Positions 11,916-21,580 of a stretch of DNA of 64,000 nt are shown in pieces. A program made the position numbers and the translations under genes. Source of the stretch: Pseudoneurospora amorphoporcata. Lineage: Eukaryota > Ascomycota > Sordariomycetes > Sordariales > Sordariaceae. The stretch is taken from positions 62,001 through 126,000 of the forward strand of contig MU859084.1 in NCBI GenBank assembly GCA_033297205.1. Direction: 5' to 3'. The notes under the pieces are model-generated. The model was not told the DNA's origin. It did not search any database and saw only the letters and a list, made by a program, of their open reading frames with translations. The first letter of the stretch is position 1, and every line of letters begins with the position of its first letter.

Positions 11916-14213
11916 ATGTATCAGCCCGAATCTGCAGCGTACATACCTCTCTCGGCGGGATACGGTAATGCACACGGACTCCCCGACTACACATTCGAGC
12001 AGACATCAATAGGTGGTGGTAGTGGTGGTGGTGGTGGTTATGTTGGTGGTCTCGGGGGTCTTGGTGGTCTTGGTGGAGGCGGCAGTGGTTCAGGTGGATA
12101 CACGGTCGGGGGCGGCCCGGGAGCGGCCGTTACAACAGCAGGCGCCGCCGCTGGGTCAGCATCAATGGTTGGGACCGCAGGGGCAATCTTCAGTCCAGGT
12201 CCAGGGCCCAGCATCAGCGGCAACAGCGTCGGCGGCCCCGCATCTGGACCCTTATACACCCACGCCAGCTCGTTCCATTCATCCCATCACTCCTCGCACT
12301 CGTTGCCACTGCACCACGGCAATCACGGCGGCCACAACCAACACCACCAACACCAACAGTCGCACAGCCCGCTCTCATACGTCTCGCATTCGCTCTCTCC
12401 CAGTGCTGGCGGCAGCACCAACCCCTCCTCGCCAGCTTCCATTTCACAACTTCCCCAACAACACCAAATACAACAACACCAGCAACACCATCACCAACAA
12501 CAACAACAACAACACCAGCACTCACAATTCGATTCTCAAATACCGCAGTACCAGCCGTCGTCGTCGATCCACCAACATCACATCAAAATGGAAGCAACCG
12601 GCGACGATCACAGCGACCTGGCCGCAGCCCAAGGGTACCACGAGTACGAGCCTGAGCTCAATGTAAGAGAATTGCTGCTCTGGATTTCGCCCACAGCCGT
12701 TATCGCACTCATCCGGTTCTCCTCCAGTCTCTCCAGTTCAGTTGTGTGCCGTTACTTACATGGGACTGTGCGTGTCTATAGGGTCCTAACGTTGGCAACA
12801 AATTACCAAGCACAGCCATTACAGAAGAATACGCCAAGGCCGATCCCGTCTATGTTCAGAAAACGAGGGTGAGTACTGCTTTCGGAAAGTCAAACGTAGG
12901 TGCGAAATGTACTAATCATGTCTTAGACCCTGCCCCAGACATACTCCCATTACCGCCCGATGCTGGGGGATGGCAACTGCGGCTGGAGAGGTGAGTCTTG
13001 GACGTGATAGCTCGGGGCAGCGGCCGGGGCCGACACCATACTGCGGATTTTGGGTGCTGACGAGAAGCGCTCTCTAGCAATTGGCTTTGGCTACTTTGAG
13101 ACCCTGATCAAGCTCGGCAACAAGGCACAGGTGGATGCTGAGAAACAGCGTCTAGAGGGTCTTAATGAATACATCCAGCACCACGGTGGCTTTGACCCTA
13201 TGGTATTCGTGGACTTTGTCGAGGAAACAATCGACCTCCTTCAGAGAGTTTCAGACAAGTTCGCCAACCCGGACGACGCTTTGAAAGAAGTTGTGGACAC
13301 CTTCAATGACGTGGGCATCTCAAACGGCATCATCTATCACCTTCGCCTGCTCGCAAGTTCCTGGCTCAAAGAGAATCGTGCGACTCACGAGGCCTTCATT
13401 ACCACGGACGGCGGTCTGGACAAGTACTGTCAGCGTGTGATCGAGGTATATAATGTCGAGATCGAGCAACTAGGCTTGCAGGCACTGGTCAATGTGCTAC
13501 TGAAGCCCATCGGTTTCATCTTGAAGATCGCTTATCTGGATCGCAGCCCCGGCTCTGAGGTCAACACTTACACCTTCCCCGAAGAAGCCATCAGCCAGCC
13601 GACATCTCCCCTCGATCCCGTTATCTGTCTACTTTACCGGCCCGACCACTATGACATACTCTACCCTGTGGACCCAACCCCTCCGCCTGCGCCTACGAAC
13701 ATTCAGGTTTTCCGCGCCACCATCCCCCAGTACGAAATTAACTCCGCTCCTCCATTCACAGCCGCTGGAGACTACGGCCTCCTTGCGGCGCTACCGGGCT
13801 TCGGTTCCTCTCCCTCACCACTCGGGGCTCTGGGCGTTGGACTCGGGTCACCGCTTGGCTCGCCGCTTGCGCCTTTCACCCAAGCCCCAACACCATCCTG
13901 GATGTCTGCCCCTTTCGGAACGGAATCGCTCCAGCCAGTTGCCGCCCCCCTACCTGTCGCTGCAACGGCCCCTCCTCCTCCTCCACCACAACAGCAGACA
14001 CATCCGTTGCGATTTAGCGAATATTGCCAGATGCCGGAGTATGTGGAGAACGACACGTGGCGCGAACCGACGTTCCAGACATCGACGTTCAAGAACAGTC
14101 ATTTCAACGTCGCGCATTACAACAACCCCAACTTCCAACCGGAGGAGTACAAGCCGGAGAACGACGAGTATGACCCACCGCCAAGGGGTGGGCGGAAGAG
14201 AGGGAGTGTATAG
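11916..14213 (+). CDS. Otubain-family deubiquitinase with long low-complexity N-terminus
   Basis: Four exons are inferred: 11916-12662, 12782-12868, 12927-12990 and 13078-14213, giving 677 residues. The joins read PELN|GPNVGNK, QKTR|TLPQTY and GWR|AIGFGYFETL, all in frame. The first ~250 residues are low complexity (Gly-rich near 30-65, then His/Ser and Gln/His runs). The catalytic domain has the peptidase C65 signature GDGNCGWRA (Asp ~293, Cys ~296) and a histidine in PDHYDILY (~490), matching the otubain Asp/Cys/His set. Otubains cleave ubiquitin chains (OTUB1 prefers K48). The C-terminus after the domain is Pro-rich and ends with an acidic then basic tail. The family core is about 270 residues, so both extensions are lineage-specific. 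The start is the first ATG of the frame; the leader upstream contains many short open frames. Confidence 0.9.
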
Positions 14214-15652
14214 ATGGGTTTACCGTGGAGAGGGCGAGCATTACGGTTGAACTGGTGGGGTGGAAGCATACGGAAAAGCGTCATGAGGAGGCGCCTACGT
14301 TTTCCACTTACACAAACGGAACTGGACGATAAACATTACGCTTGCTCCGGGGTTTTAATACGGCGGCCTGCATTCGGGGAGTTTGGTTCTTTATATCATG
14401 TTTTTTCCTTGTCCTTTTCAGAAAGGTTAGGGGGCCTGAGAAACAGGTTACACAGAGAGAGGAGTTCAAGAGAGAAGAAGAGAAAAGGGCGAGACACTTT
14501 CAAAAGCGACGAGCGTTCTTGTTGTGGAAGCTTAGCCGGCGCAAATATGATTTTTATGACTGCGACTGTTTGACTCTGTTTCTGACTTTGTCACCCTTTT
14601 TCGCTCTCGCACAATTATTGCATTACAGTCAGTTGCATTTTCTAGGCAAAAAAAGTATGTTGGAAGATCAGCATCAACCAGCCACCTGGACCTCCTGTAC
14701 CATGGCAGGCATGGCACAACCGCCATATTTGACGATCAATGCGACGCGAGTATGTATCAGCCAAGTATCTACTTACCTTGCCTTCCGGCTTGGATACGTA
14801 CAATAATCATTTTGGAAGCACATAAAAGACACGGATGGGTGGGTAAGCGCTAAAGAATCTGCAACTGCAAGGTGCAAATCTCCAATGGGAGGAGTGACAC
14901 TTCATCAAGCATGAGCATGACAGGTTGTGTCGTGCCTGTGCCGTGTTATGTGCCGTCGTGGTGTGGTGGTACTTAGATGGGATATCGGAGGACCTGGAGC
15001 TAAAGCAAAGAGGGGAAGGGGGGCTGTGGTTTTCGGGTACATGAACCGGTGAGCCAGCCCGTGTGCTGCCGTGGCTTTTGTTGCTTTCTCGTGTCAGGCG
15101 AGCCGGGTTCGCAAGGGGTTTGGAATGAAAAGAACGGTGGGGCTTGGGATGGTTGTATCGGCTTTTACTTATCTGCTGATTAGTTATGAAATGCGGACAG
15201 AAAACATGCATGTTTCATGCATGTTTTCTGAAAAGGAACCTTCGTTTCGATGCCTCGCTAAATGATGGTTTGGGTGTCGGAAAGAAGTCCTTTCAGGTGC
15301 TCCCAGCCAGACTCGCGAAAGAGGCAACAGATCAACGTCTGGAGAGATGAAGAAAAGCCCGTCATCATTCACCCCCGTCCCTCTCTTCGGATACTAATCT
15401 TACTGGAAGGGTTGCTGACATCCTTGCTTGCCACCACTGGCACAGTACTGTTTGTTTATCATAAACACAAGGCTTGTGACCAGTGAATGATAAACTGTGC
15501 TATACTTTTCCATGCCTTTGTCTAATCGTATACATGCATGATTTTATACACATACACGTACAATCACTCACCCTCATCTAATAGAGTTCAGTAAAAAACC
15601 TACTTCCTATTTCCAGCCATTTTCTCCGCAATTATCTTTCCCTACCCTTCTG
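14214..15652. other. Convergent 3' intergenic region; contains a perfect hairpin
   Basis: This lies between the 3' ends of the otubain (plus) and the octanoyltransferase (minus). No gene is recognised. A perfect 15-bp inverted repeat lies at 15198-15230 and is listed separately. Confidence 0.5.
15198..15230. repeat. Perfect 15-bp inverted repeat with 3-nt spacer
   Basis: CAGAAAACATGCATG at 15198-15212 is followed by TTT and its exact reverse complement at 15216-15230. It could form a hairpin in DNA or in a read-through transcript. It sits between two convergent genes, about 1 kb past the otubain stop and 420 bp past the octanoyltransferase stop. Confidence 0.9.
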
Positions 15653-16720
15653 CTAATCCAACATCTCCCTCATCAGCCTCACAAACTTCCTCTCCTCTTC
15701 GCTCACCTTATCTTGACTTTCCGTAACCTTCCCACTAACCAACTCCTCCAACAACCTCACCACTTCCTCCTCTCCCACGGTCTGCACCTCCTCAACACCA
15801 ATATTCCTGGCCAAGTTCTCCGCCCATTGATCGGCCACCACAGGCGGGTTCAACATACCCTCGTAGTCCTCAGGTCTAGCTTCGTTAGACTTGACCAACT
15901 CCCCCCTAATACTCGTCACCGTCTTCCCATCCAACCCGCACGCCACAAACCTCGCCCAGGGGTTTAATGCCTCCGAAGTGACTTCCGGGCCGGGCATGTC
16001 CACGTTGATGGCCGTGCCGAGGCCGGAGACGTGCCGGCGGAGGTGGACGCCTAGGGCGGCGATTTTGGCTAGGTTCCCGTTCTCATCTTCACCACTCTCA
16101 ACAGTCTCCCGAGTCCCAGCTAGCGCACACTCCTCCTCCCCTTCTGCTGCCAATGATGCCGATGGTGTCCAAGCAGCACCACTCCTAACCCAAACCCCCG
16201 GATCCTCCGTCGTGAAAGCCTTCAGCCCAAAACTTTTCAGCAGGGTAGCAATGGTTGTCTTTTCTAGTAAACGGGTGTAGCACCGCACCGTATACTTGTT
16301 ATGCTGCTGCGAGACCAAATCCAAAATCGGCCAGAGGACGACCTGCCCGGGCCCGTGGTAGGTAGTTAGCCCGCCGCGGGGAGAGTGGAGGATTGAGACT
16401 GGGAGTTTGACTGTCTCCGAGCCATCATCTTTCTCGTCTATTTTATTTGATGGTGATGATGTTCCAATGGGAAAGTGTACGGGAGCTGACAATCGGGCTG
16501 CTTCATCATCGCTCAGTGGACTGGTTTGTCGCCGACCCAAAGTGTAGGTGGGTAGGGGCGTGAAGGAGATTAGCGTTGGCGTGTAAGATTTTGAACCGGG
16601 GCGGTTGTCCTTGAGATCGAGGAGGGAGCGGCGGAGATGGTCTTGCAGGCGGGCGGCTAGGGCGTAGGGGGTGTAGAGGGAGGGGGCCCGGTAGGGCAGG
16701 CGGAGGTGGAGGAGACGCAT
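15653..16720 (-). CDS. lip2: LipB/LIP2-type octanoyl-[ACP]:protein octanoyltransferase
   Basis: A single open frame of 355 residues. LipB enzymes move octanoate from acyl carrier protein to the lipoyl domains of mitochondrial 2-oxoacid dehydrogenases and the glycine cleavage H protein, the first step of protein lipoylation. Family motifs in order: GRRQT near residue 63, RGGLTTYHGPGQVVLWPILDL near 114-134, KIAALGVHLRRHVSGLGTAINVD near 218-240 with the conserved Lys, and WARFVACGLDGKTVTSI near 255-270 with the catalytic Cys. An insert rich in Glu/Gly at about 190-215 and one at 80-100 are longer than in bacterial LipB (~210 aa). The N-terminus is basic and hydroxyl-rich enough for a mitochondrial presequence, though it overlaps the domain start. 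An in-frame ATG at 16720 sets the start. Confidence 0.92.
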   Translation of the reverse strand: MRLLHLRLPYRAPSLYTPYALAARLQDHLRRSLLDLKDNRPGSKSYTPTLISFTPLPTYTLGRRQTSPLSDDEAARLSAPVHFPIGTSSPSNKIDEKDDGSETVKLPVSILHSPRGGLTTYHGPGQVVLWPILDLVSQQHNKYTVRCYTRLLEKTTIATLLKSFGLKAFTTEDPGVWVRSGAAWTPSASLAAEGEEECALAGTRETVESGEDENGNLAKIAALGVHLRRHVSGLGTAINVDMPGPEVTSEALNPWARFVACGLDGKTVTSIRGELVKSNEARPEDYEGMLNPPVVADQWAENLARNIGVEEVQTVGEEEVVRLLEELVSGKVTESQDKVSEEERKFVRLMREMLD

Positions 16721-17896
16721 GTCGGTGCTTGGTTTGTCTTGGCTCCTCTGATATGGATCGATAATTCGTTATGTGACGCGGTGTGAATGCTATTGCGTGT
16801 GGGTGATGGGAAAGTGAACCGTGGGGCAGGTCAGAAACTCGGATCTGCTCGTTTTCGGATGAACCTCTGTTGAGTGTGTGCCACATCACACACTGCAGTG
16901 GTTGGCCAATGCTGCTACGGTATGTTCGGGTAAGTGGTGGTTTATTTTTGGTTTTCCATTTCCCCAGACTATTGGACTTGATACGGTCTAGCGTGAAATT
17001 GCTGATCAAGGCCGTTCCTGGATCTCAGGATCTCGGTGGGCGAGCACTATCAGAGCGGGGATGTCGACTTATGGATCCCCGTTTTGTACGTATGCGATTG
17101 GTTGACAAGGGTGTCTCAAAATCGCCAGCAACTGATCGATGGCGATGCCCGGTTCGGTGAGTCTCTTCCGGACAGTATGAATGTAATGCCGGTCTCCGGT
17201 AGGTTCCCGAAAGTGGAGTATAGAGTCAGAACGGACGGAAGTTGCCTTCAACTTCCCCCGGAAACCGACAACGTTGCCGACTCCTTCCCGCCTCCGGTCT
17301 CATTTTTTGCGCGCTGTGGATCCGATAGTTCGCTTTCTGAAGGTTTCGTTAGTCCAACAATTTTCTGTACGCTCCTTGCACGCTAGCATGCCGTGCCTAC
17401 CTACGTACGCTACTACGACCGGCCTAGAGAAGGAACCATCCAGGCACGCGTCAAGTTACCTATAGTGACTGTGACACTGTGATACAAAAATCCAGGGGTG
17501 ACCTCTCTGGATTCCAAGGTCAACAGGACTAATAGGAAAGGCAGTCTTTGTGATAGCTGTTTCTGAAGGTTACAACCGTGATAACCTTCTCTTGAAACGG
17601 GTAGACAAAGTGCAAGAAGTGGTCTAGCTTTGGGGCAGGAATTGGAAAGTGTCAAAAAGGTACATACTAAGAAATCTCCACCGTCCCGTTCCTTTACGCT
17701 TGACCTCCACAGCGGGCTTGATTCGCGCTAAAGACGGGATCAGCCTTGGCACCACTTTTTGTTGCGAATTTACGTTCACGCCCTCCCTCTGAGAAGCTAA
17801 CTACACACATAGCACACAGTATACTATACCCACCTGTTATTTACACCTTCTGATATGACATGGAGGTTTATAACAGAACCTGAGTAAAGATTTGAC
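16721..17896. other. Intergenic; nothing recognised
   Basis: Upstream region of the octanoyltransferase gene (minus) and beyond. Open frames are short, mutually overlapping and without domains. Confidence 0.4.
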
Positions 17897-18086
17897 CACA
17901 GATCCCTACCGCTTCGACTCACTCGATTTGTTTTTGCTCAAACAGGTGTAGCGCCGGGTATAACTGGTTTCGACCCATCTACTGGTGAGCTGATGCGGGT
18001 CGCAAGGTTTCTCGGATTCGATCTAGTAACAGGATTGGCTTGAGTAAAAACAAATCGAGTGAGTGGAAGCGGTAGTGGGATTGTGC
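17897..18086. mobile_element. Foldback (long inverted repeat) element, about 190 bp
   Basis: Arms of about 45 bp at 17897-17942 and 18040-18086 are reverse complements with only a few differences. Both contain the block 'CACTCGATTTGTTTTT' (or its complement) and 'CTACCGCTTC'. The spacer of about 98 bp has no open frame. No clear target-site duplication was found outside the arms. It could be a small MITE or a palindromic repeat that arose locally. Its ends are unrelated to the other elements in the window. Confidence 0.6.
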
Positions 18087-18493
18087 CTCAAATGCATCAA
18101 AGGTGGTATCCTCCTGCTTTGGGTTTCCGAGACCTGACTATACAACTCTTCAACTGATCAAGATATGTGGGACATGTGGTCCTACTTTGCCATGAGTCTG
18201 GCCTGAGATATCCCCTTGGCCTCTTGCTTTCACCGTCAGACTGTTGGGCCTTCCATACATAATTCAGCATGATCAGCTTGCTTGTGCTCCCCTCGCTGAA
18301 GCATCAATGGCATTCAAGGCGTGTTGAGGATGAGAAGTCGATGGCACTTATCTCTAGCTGCCTCCCCGCTCCCATCATGTATGTCAACAGTACGGTATCT
18401 ATATCTGGAAAAAATGATGGTTCCTGACAGCTGCAATGGGTATGCCAATATTAAACGCTAAAATCCTAAAGTTAAAACAAAAGCCTAGTTCGC

Positions 18494-19678
18494 TCAGCTG
18501 TTATCCCACAACCTCCTGAGACCGGTGAGGGCTATCAACATAGCCTCATCGGTTCTGATACCTCTGCTACCCTGGTTTGGCAGGACGTTAACCCAGTGCT
18601 CGAACAGCTCCTTCGTCCGGGGACCGTGAATGCCGATCTTGCTCAGCTCGGGGTCGTTCATGGCAGCGTATTCGAGACCGCGGGGGCCGCCAAATGCGAC
18701 AAGAAGATGGGTGAAGTTGGCCTCCTTGTGCTCGGGGAAAGCTCTGTGGAGGGACTGGCCACGCTCTGATGTACCGATGGACAAATCATAGCCTTCCTCG
18801 TAAGGACTCTGAGTGAACACATCGGACAGTGTCGCGGCCTTGCGGACCGTGTAACCCCAGAAGTAACCGCCTTCGGTCCTGGGAACCGCGGGATGAATGG
18901 GTTCTGGGGATCCGTATTCGCCGACGGGCATCTTCAATGTGACTCGTGTCTTGGGAGGGAGCTTCTCGTCAATGGTGACTGTCTCTTCGAGGCCAATGTC
19001 GACAACGGTTCTACAATGCTGTTAGTTCACTTATTTTGTCTGCACCAGGAACACCCTCAACCCGGGGAGAGCTTACCCCTTGCCGCCCTTGGGCTGAGCC
19101 TCCAGTGTCAAGCCTTCGCGATACGGCATCCACTCGCCCTTGTACGGATGGTGTGGCATGTCGAGGTTGGGAAGCAAGCCCTGAGACCTGAGGTTTGGGT
19201 GCATGGGGAACAAGAGCTTGCGCATAAAGGGCGGTGTTTCGAGGTAGTTGAGGAGATGCTCAAGGAAGTGTGCGGGGTCGACATCGCCGGTATAGCCTTC
19301 GTGATCGGTGCTGGCAGGGCGAGACTCGACCGGGCTGTCGTCGTAAATGACAATCTCGTCAACGGAGAAAACCGCGCAGGCCCTCGCGATACGGCCTGCC
19401 CATGTTGTCCTTTGTTCACGGGTCACGCAATCGGTGATGACACTGGTAGGTACTGCGACTGAAATGGTCCAGTCTCTCGCGGCGGTAGGCTTGAAGCGTG
19501 CTGGCTTGGCGGATGCTGCGCTGAGGGATGATGGCTGGCGTCCAGAACTAGGAGTCTCGTCGGCATCAATGCGACGTCTCTATATCAAAGGTTAGTTGTC
19601 TTGCAGTGCAATCAAGTCACTGGTAGAGAAAGAGTGATGGGAGAGAACTCATGCCAGATAAACAAAGGGAACGGCCAT
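18494..19678 (-). CDS. SPOUT-domain RNA methyltransferase (SPOUT1/C9orf114 family)
   Basis: The model on the minus strand is 19678-19664, 19579-19077, 19010-18494, giving 344 residues, close to yeast and human members (340-380). The 66-nt second intron has a GTAAGC donor and a TAG acceptor and joins QPKGGKG to TVVDIGLEE in frame. The core reads DWTISVAVPTSVI, REQRTTWAGRIARACAVFSVDEIVIYDD, LLNYLETPPFMRKLLFP and VNVLPNQGSRGIRTDEAMLIAL, the last being the SPOUT knot that binds S-adenosylmethionine. Family members are RNA methyltransferases or are inferred to be; the human one also associates with spindles. The first exon (five codons, MAVPF) is uncertain: it needs a GTTTAT donor, although an ACTAAC branch and a TAG acceptor follow. 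The gene is divergent from the thioredoxin gene. Confidence 0.88.
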
Positions 19679-20365
19679 TGAAGGAAGCAAGAGACGATAT
19701 TAAGGCATCAGGCTGGACGGGAATAGAATCCTGTCTTGATATCTCCCAATGTTACAAGCCAGTGTCGTCAATACCAACACCACGTCCATGGACTCCATCA
19801 CCACCACGCGCTGGGGCATGATATCATGGCTGGGATAACTAAGTACCCGACTCTTTGCGCCGAAGCTCTTCATCAATACAAACTAGCCAAAACTTACCTT
19901 GTATGAATGATCTTGTGGGGGTCCCATCTTGGAGCAAGTGTCTGAGTGGTTACAGAACAATCGATTGGGGGAAATGGGGTGGACGAATGAGCTGTACAGC
20001 AGATCCAGTCGTTGCGCGGACGGCGACGACGACACGAGAGTTTTTGGAAAGCCGTTGTGGAATTCTGCCGCCAATTCGCAGATGATCCCTGAAATGGAAA
20101 TCTTGACCGCCCTGCTTATCTGCCCGCCAAAGGGAATCTAGAACCTTGATCATAACCCTAACCCGGGAATACCAGCAAACGACAGCCGGGGCATTCATTG
20201 GCCTTTCCTTAGCAACTCCCTTGTATAACAGCGCTTACACCGTCGTCATCGCGGATACACAGAAAGGCCAGATCACGAGAACACATCTATCACTGCGACT
20301 GCACCAAACATCATCCCTCTGAGATAACCAATAACGAGAAACCTTCAAAACACTTAGATATTAAA

Positions 20366-21172
20366 ATGAGTGCTACGGTCAAAGTCGGATCTTCAACGCA
20401 ATGGCGCCAGATCCTAAGCTCTTCAGCCATTGTGGTCGCGGACTGTAGGTCACTTCACTCTCCACCCTTCATGCATGAGGACGACTCTGCAAAACAAGTG
20501 CCATGACAATGTCGCTGACTTTCTCTAGTCTACGCCGACTGGTGTGGTCCTTGCAAGATGATCGCCCCAGTGTTTGAGTCGCTGTCGACTAAATACTCCA
20601 AGCCCAACAAGATTACTTTTTGCAAGATCGACGTCGACAGTCAACAGGAAGTGGCACAACAGTACGGCGTGCGCGCCATGCCGACCTTCCTTATTCTGCA
20701 CAACGGCTCTGTGATCGAAACCATTCAGGGAGCCAACCCACCAGCTCTTACCGCCGCTGTTAATAAGGCTGTCAAGCTCGCCGGCGGGGCTGCGGGCGGT
20801 GGTGCTGTATTCAAGACCACCGGACACCGACTCGGGGGCAGTGGAGTAGCCGGGTCCCGCCCCGGGACATCGGTGGCTCGCCCGTGGAAGTGGGATATCA
20901 CGAACCTGATCAACGCAATCATCGCTTTTATTGGACTTTATGTCACTTCGCTGTTTTCGGTACGAAATCATTATTCATTAAGGTCTCTTTGGAGTCTTTC
21001 AGCAGAACATGCTAACAAGGCCCGCTTTCAGCTTGACCCATACAAGGCGGCCGAGAGCTCCCCGTTCAACAAGAACCCGCCACCACAAGCACAGTCATCT
21101 ACGGGCAGTTCTGCTGGGAAAAGGCCTGCGCCCGGCGCCAAGTTCAAGACGTTGTCTGACCTGGGCAATTAA
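20366..21172 (+). CDS. Thioredoxin with C-terminal membrane anchor
   Basis: Exons 20366-20444, 20529-20959 and 21032-21172 encode 216 residues. The first join restores VVADFYADWCGPCKMIAP, the thioredoxin active site with the WCGPC redox pair near residue 36-40. The cis-Pro motif is RAMPTFLIL. After the thioredoxin fold (about residues 1-110) come a Gly/Arg-rich linker, a hydrophobic segment (INAIIAFIGLYVTSLFS) and a cytoplasm-like tail LDPYKAAESSPFNK. The second intron (72 nt, GTACGA donor, GCTAAC branch, TTTCAG acceptor) is a multiple of three, so an unspliced form would also stay open. The role is probably reduction of client disulfides at a membrane surface; which membrane is unknown. It lacks the PITH domain seen in TXNL1. 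Confidence 0.88.
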
Positions 21173-21580
21173 GTTGGTGACCCGAGCTGGCAAGGTGTCG
21201 TTAAGCGTACAGTAGCATGCTGGAGTAAGGGCGTCGCGGGCGTTTGGGAAGGCTACACTTGGTCTTTGGTCTCGTCCACGCCAGTTTTTTTTTTTCAGTT
21301 TTCTTTTGCCCCTCTGGAGAATAATGCGTCTTATTAATCAGAGGACAGAATAGTACCATCCATTGCCTTTTCTTGTATTGTTGCCACAGTGACCACCCCT
21401 CTTCGTGTAAATAAGGGGCAGTTGATAGGCTACCGTAACGTGTGAACGTGTGGTCCGTGTATCCACTAAAACTTAGGCTAGTCAGAGGACCCTTCTCTGC
21501 GAAGATCCAATTTTTTGATTTTGAAATCTTCCATCTGAATATCCTCGACCAGACATATCCCCAAGTCCCGGCGATTCAAA

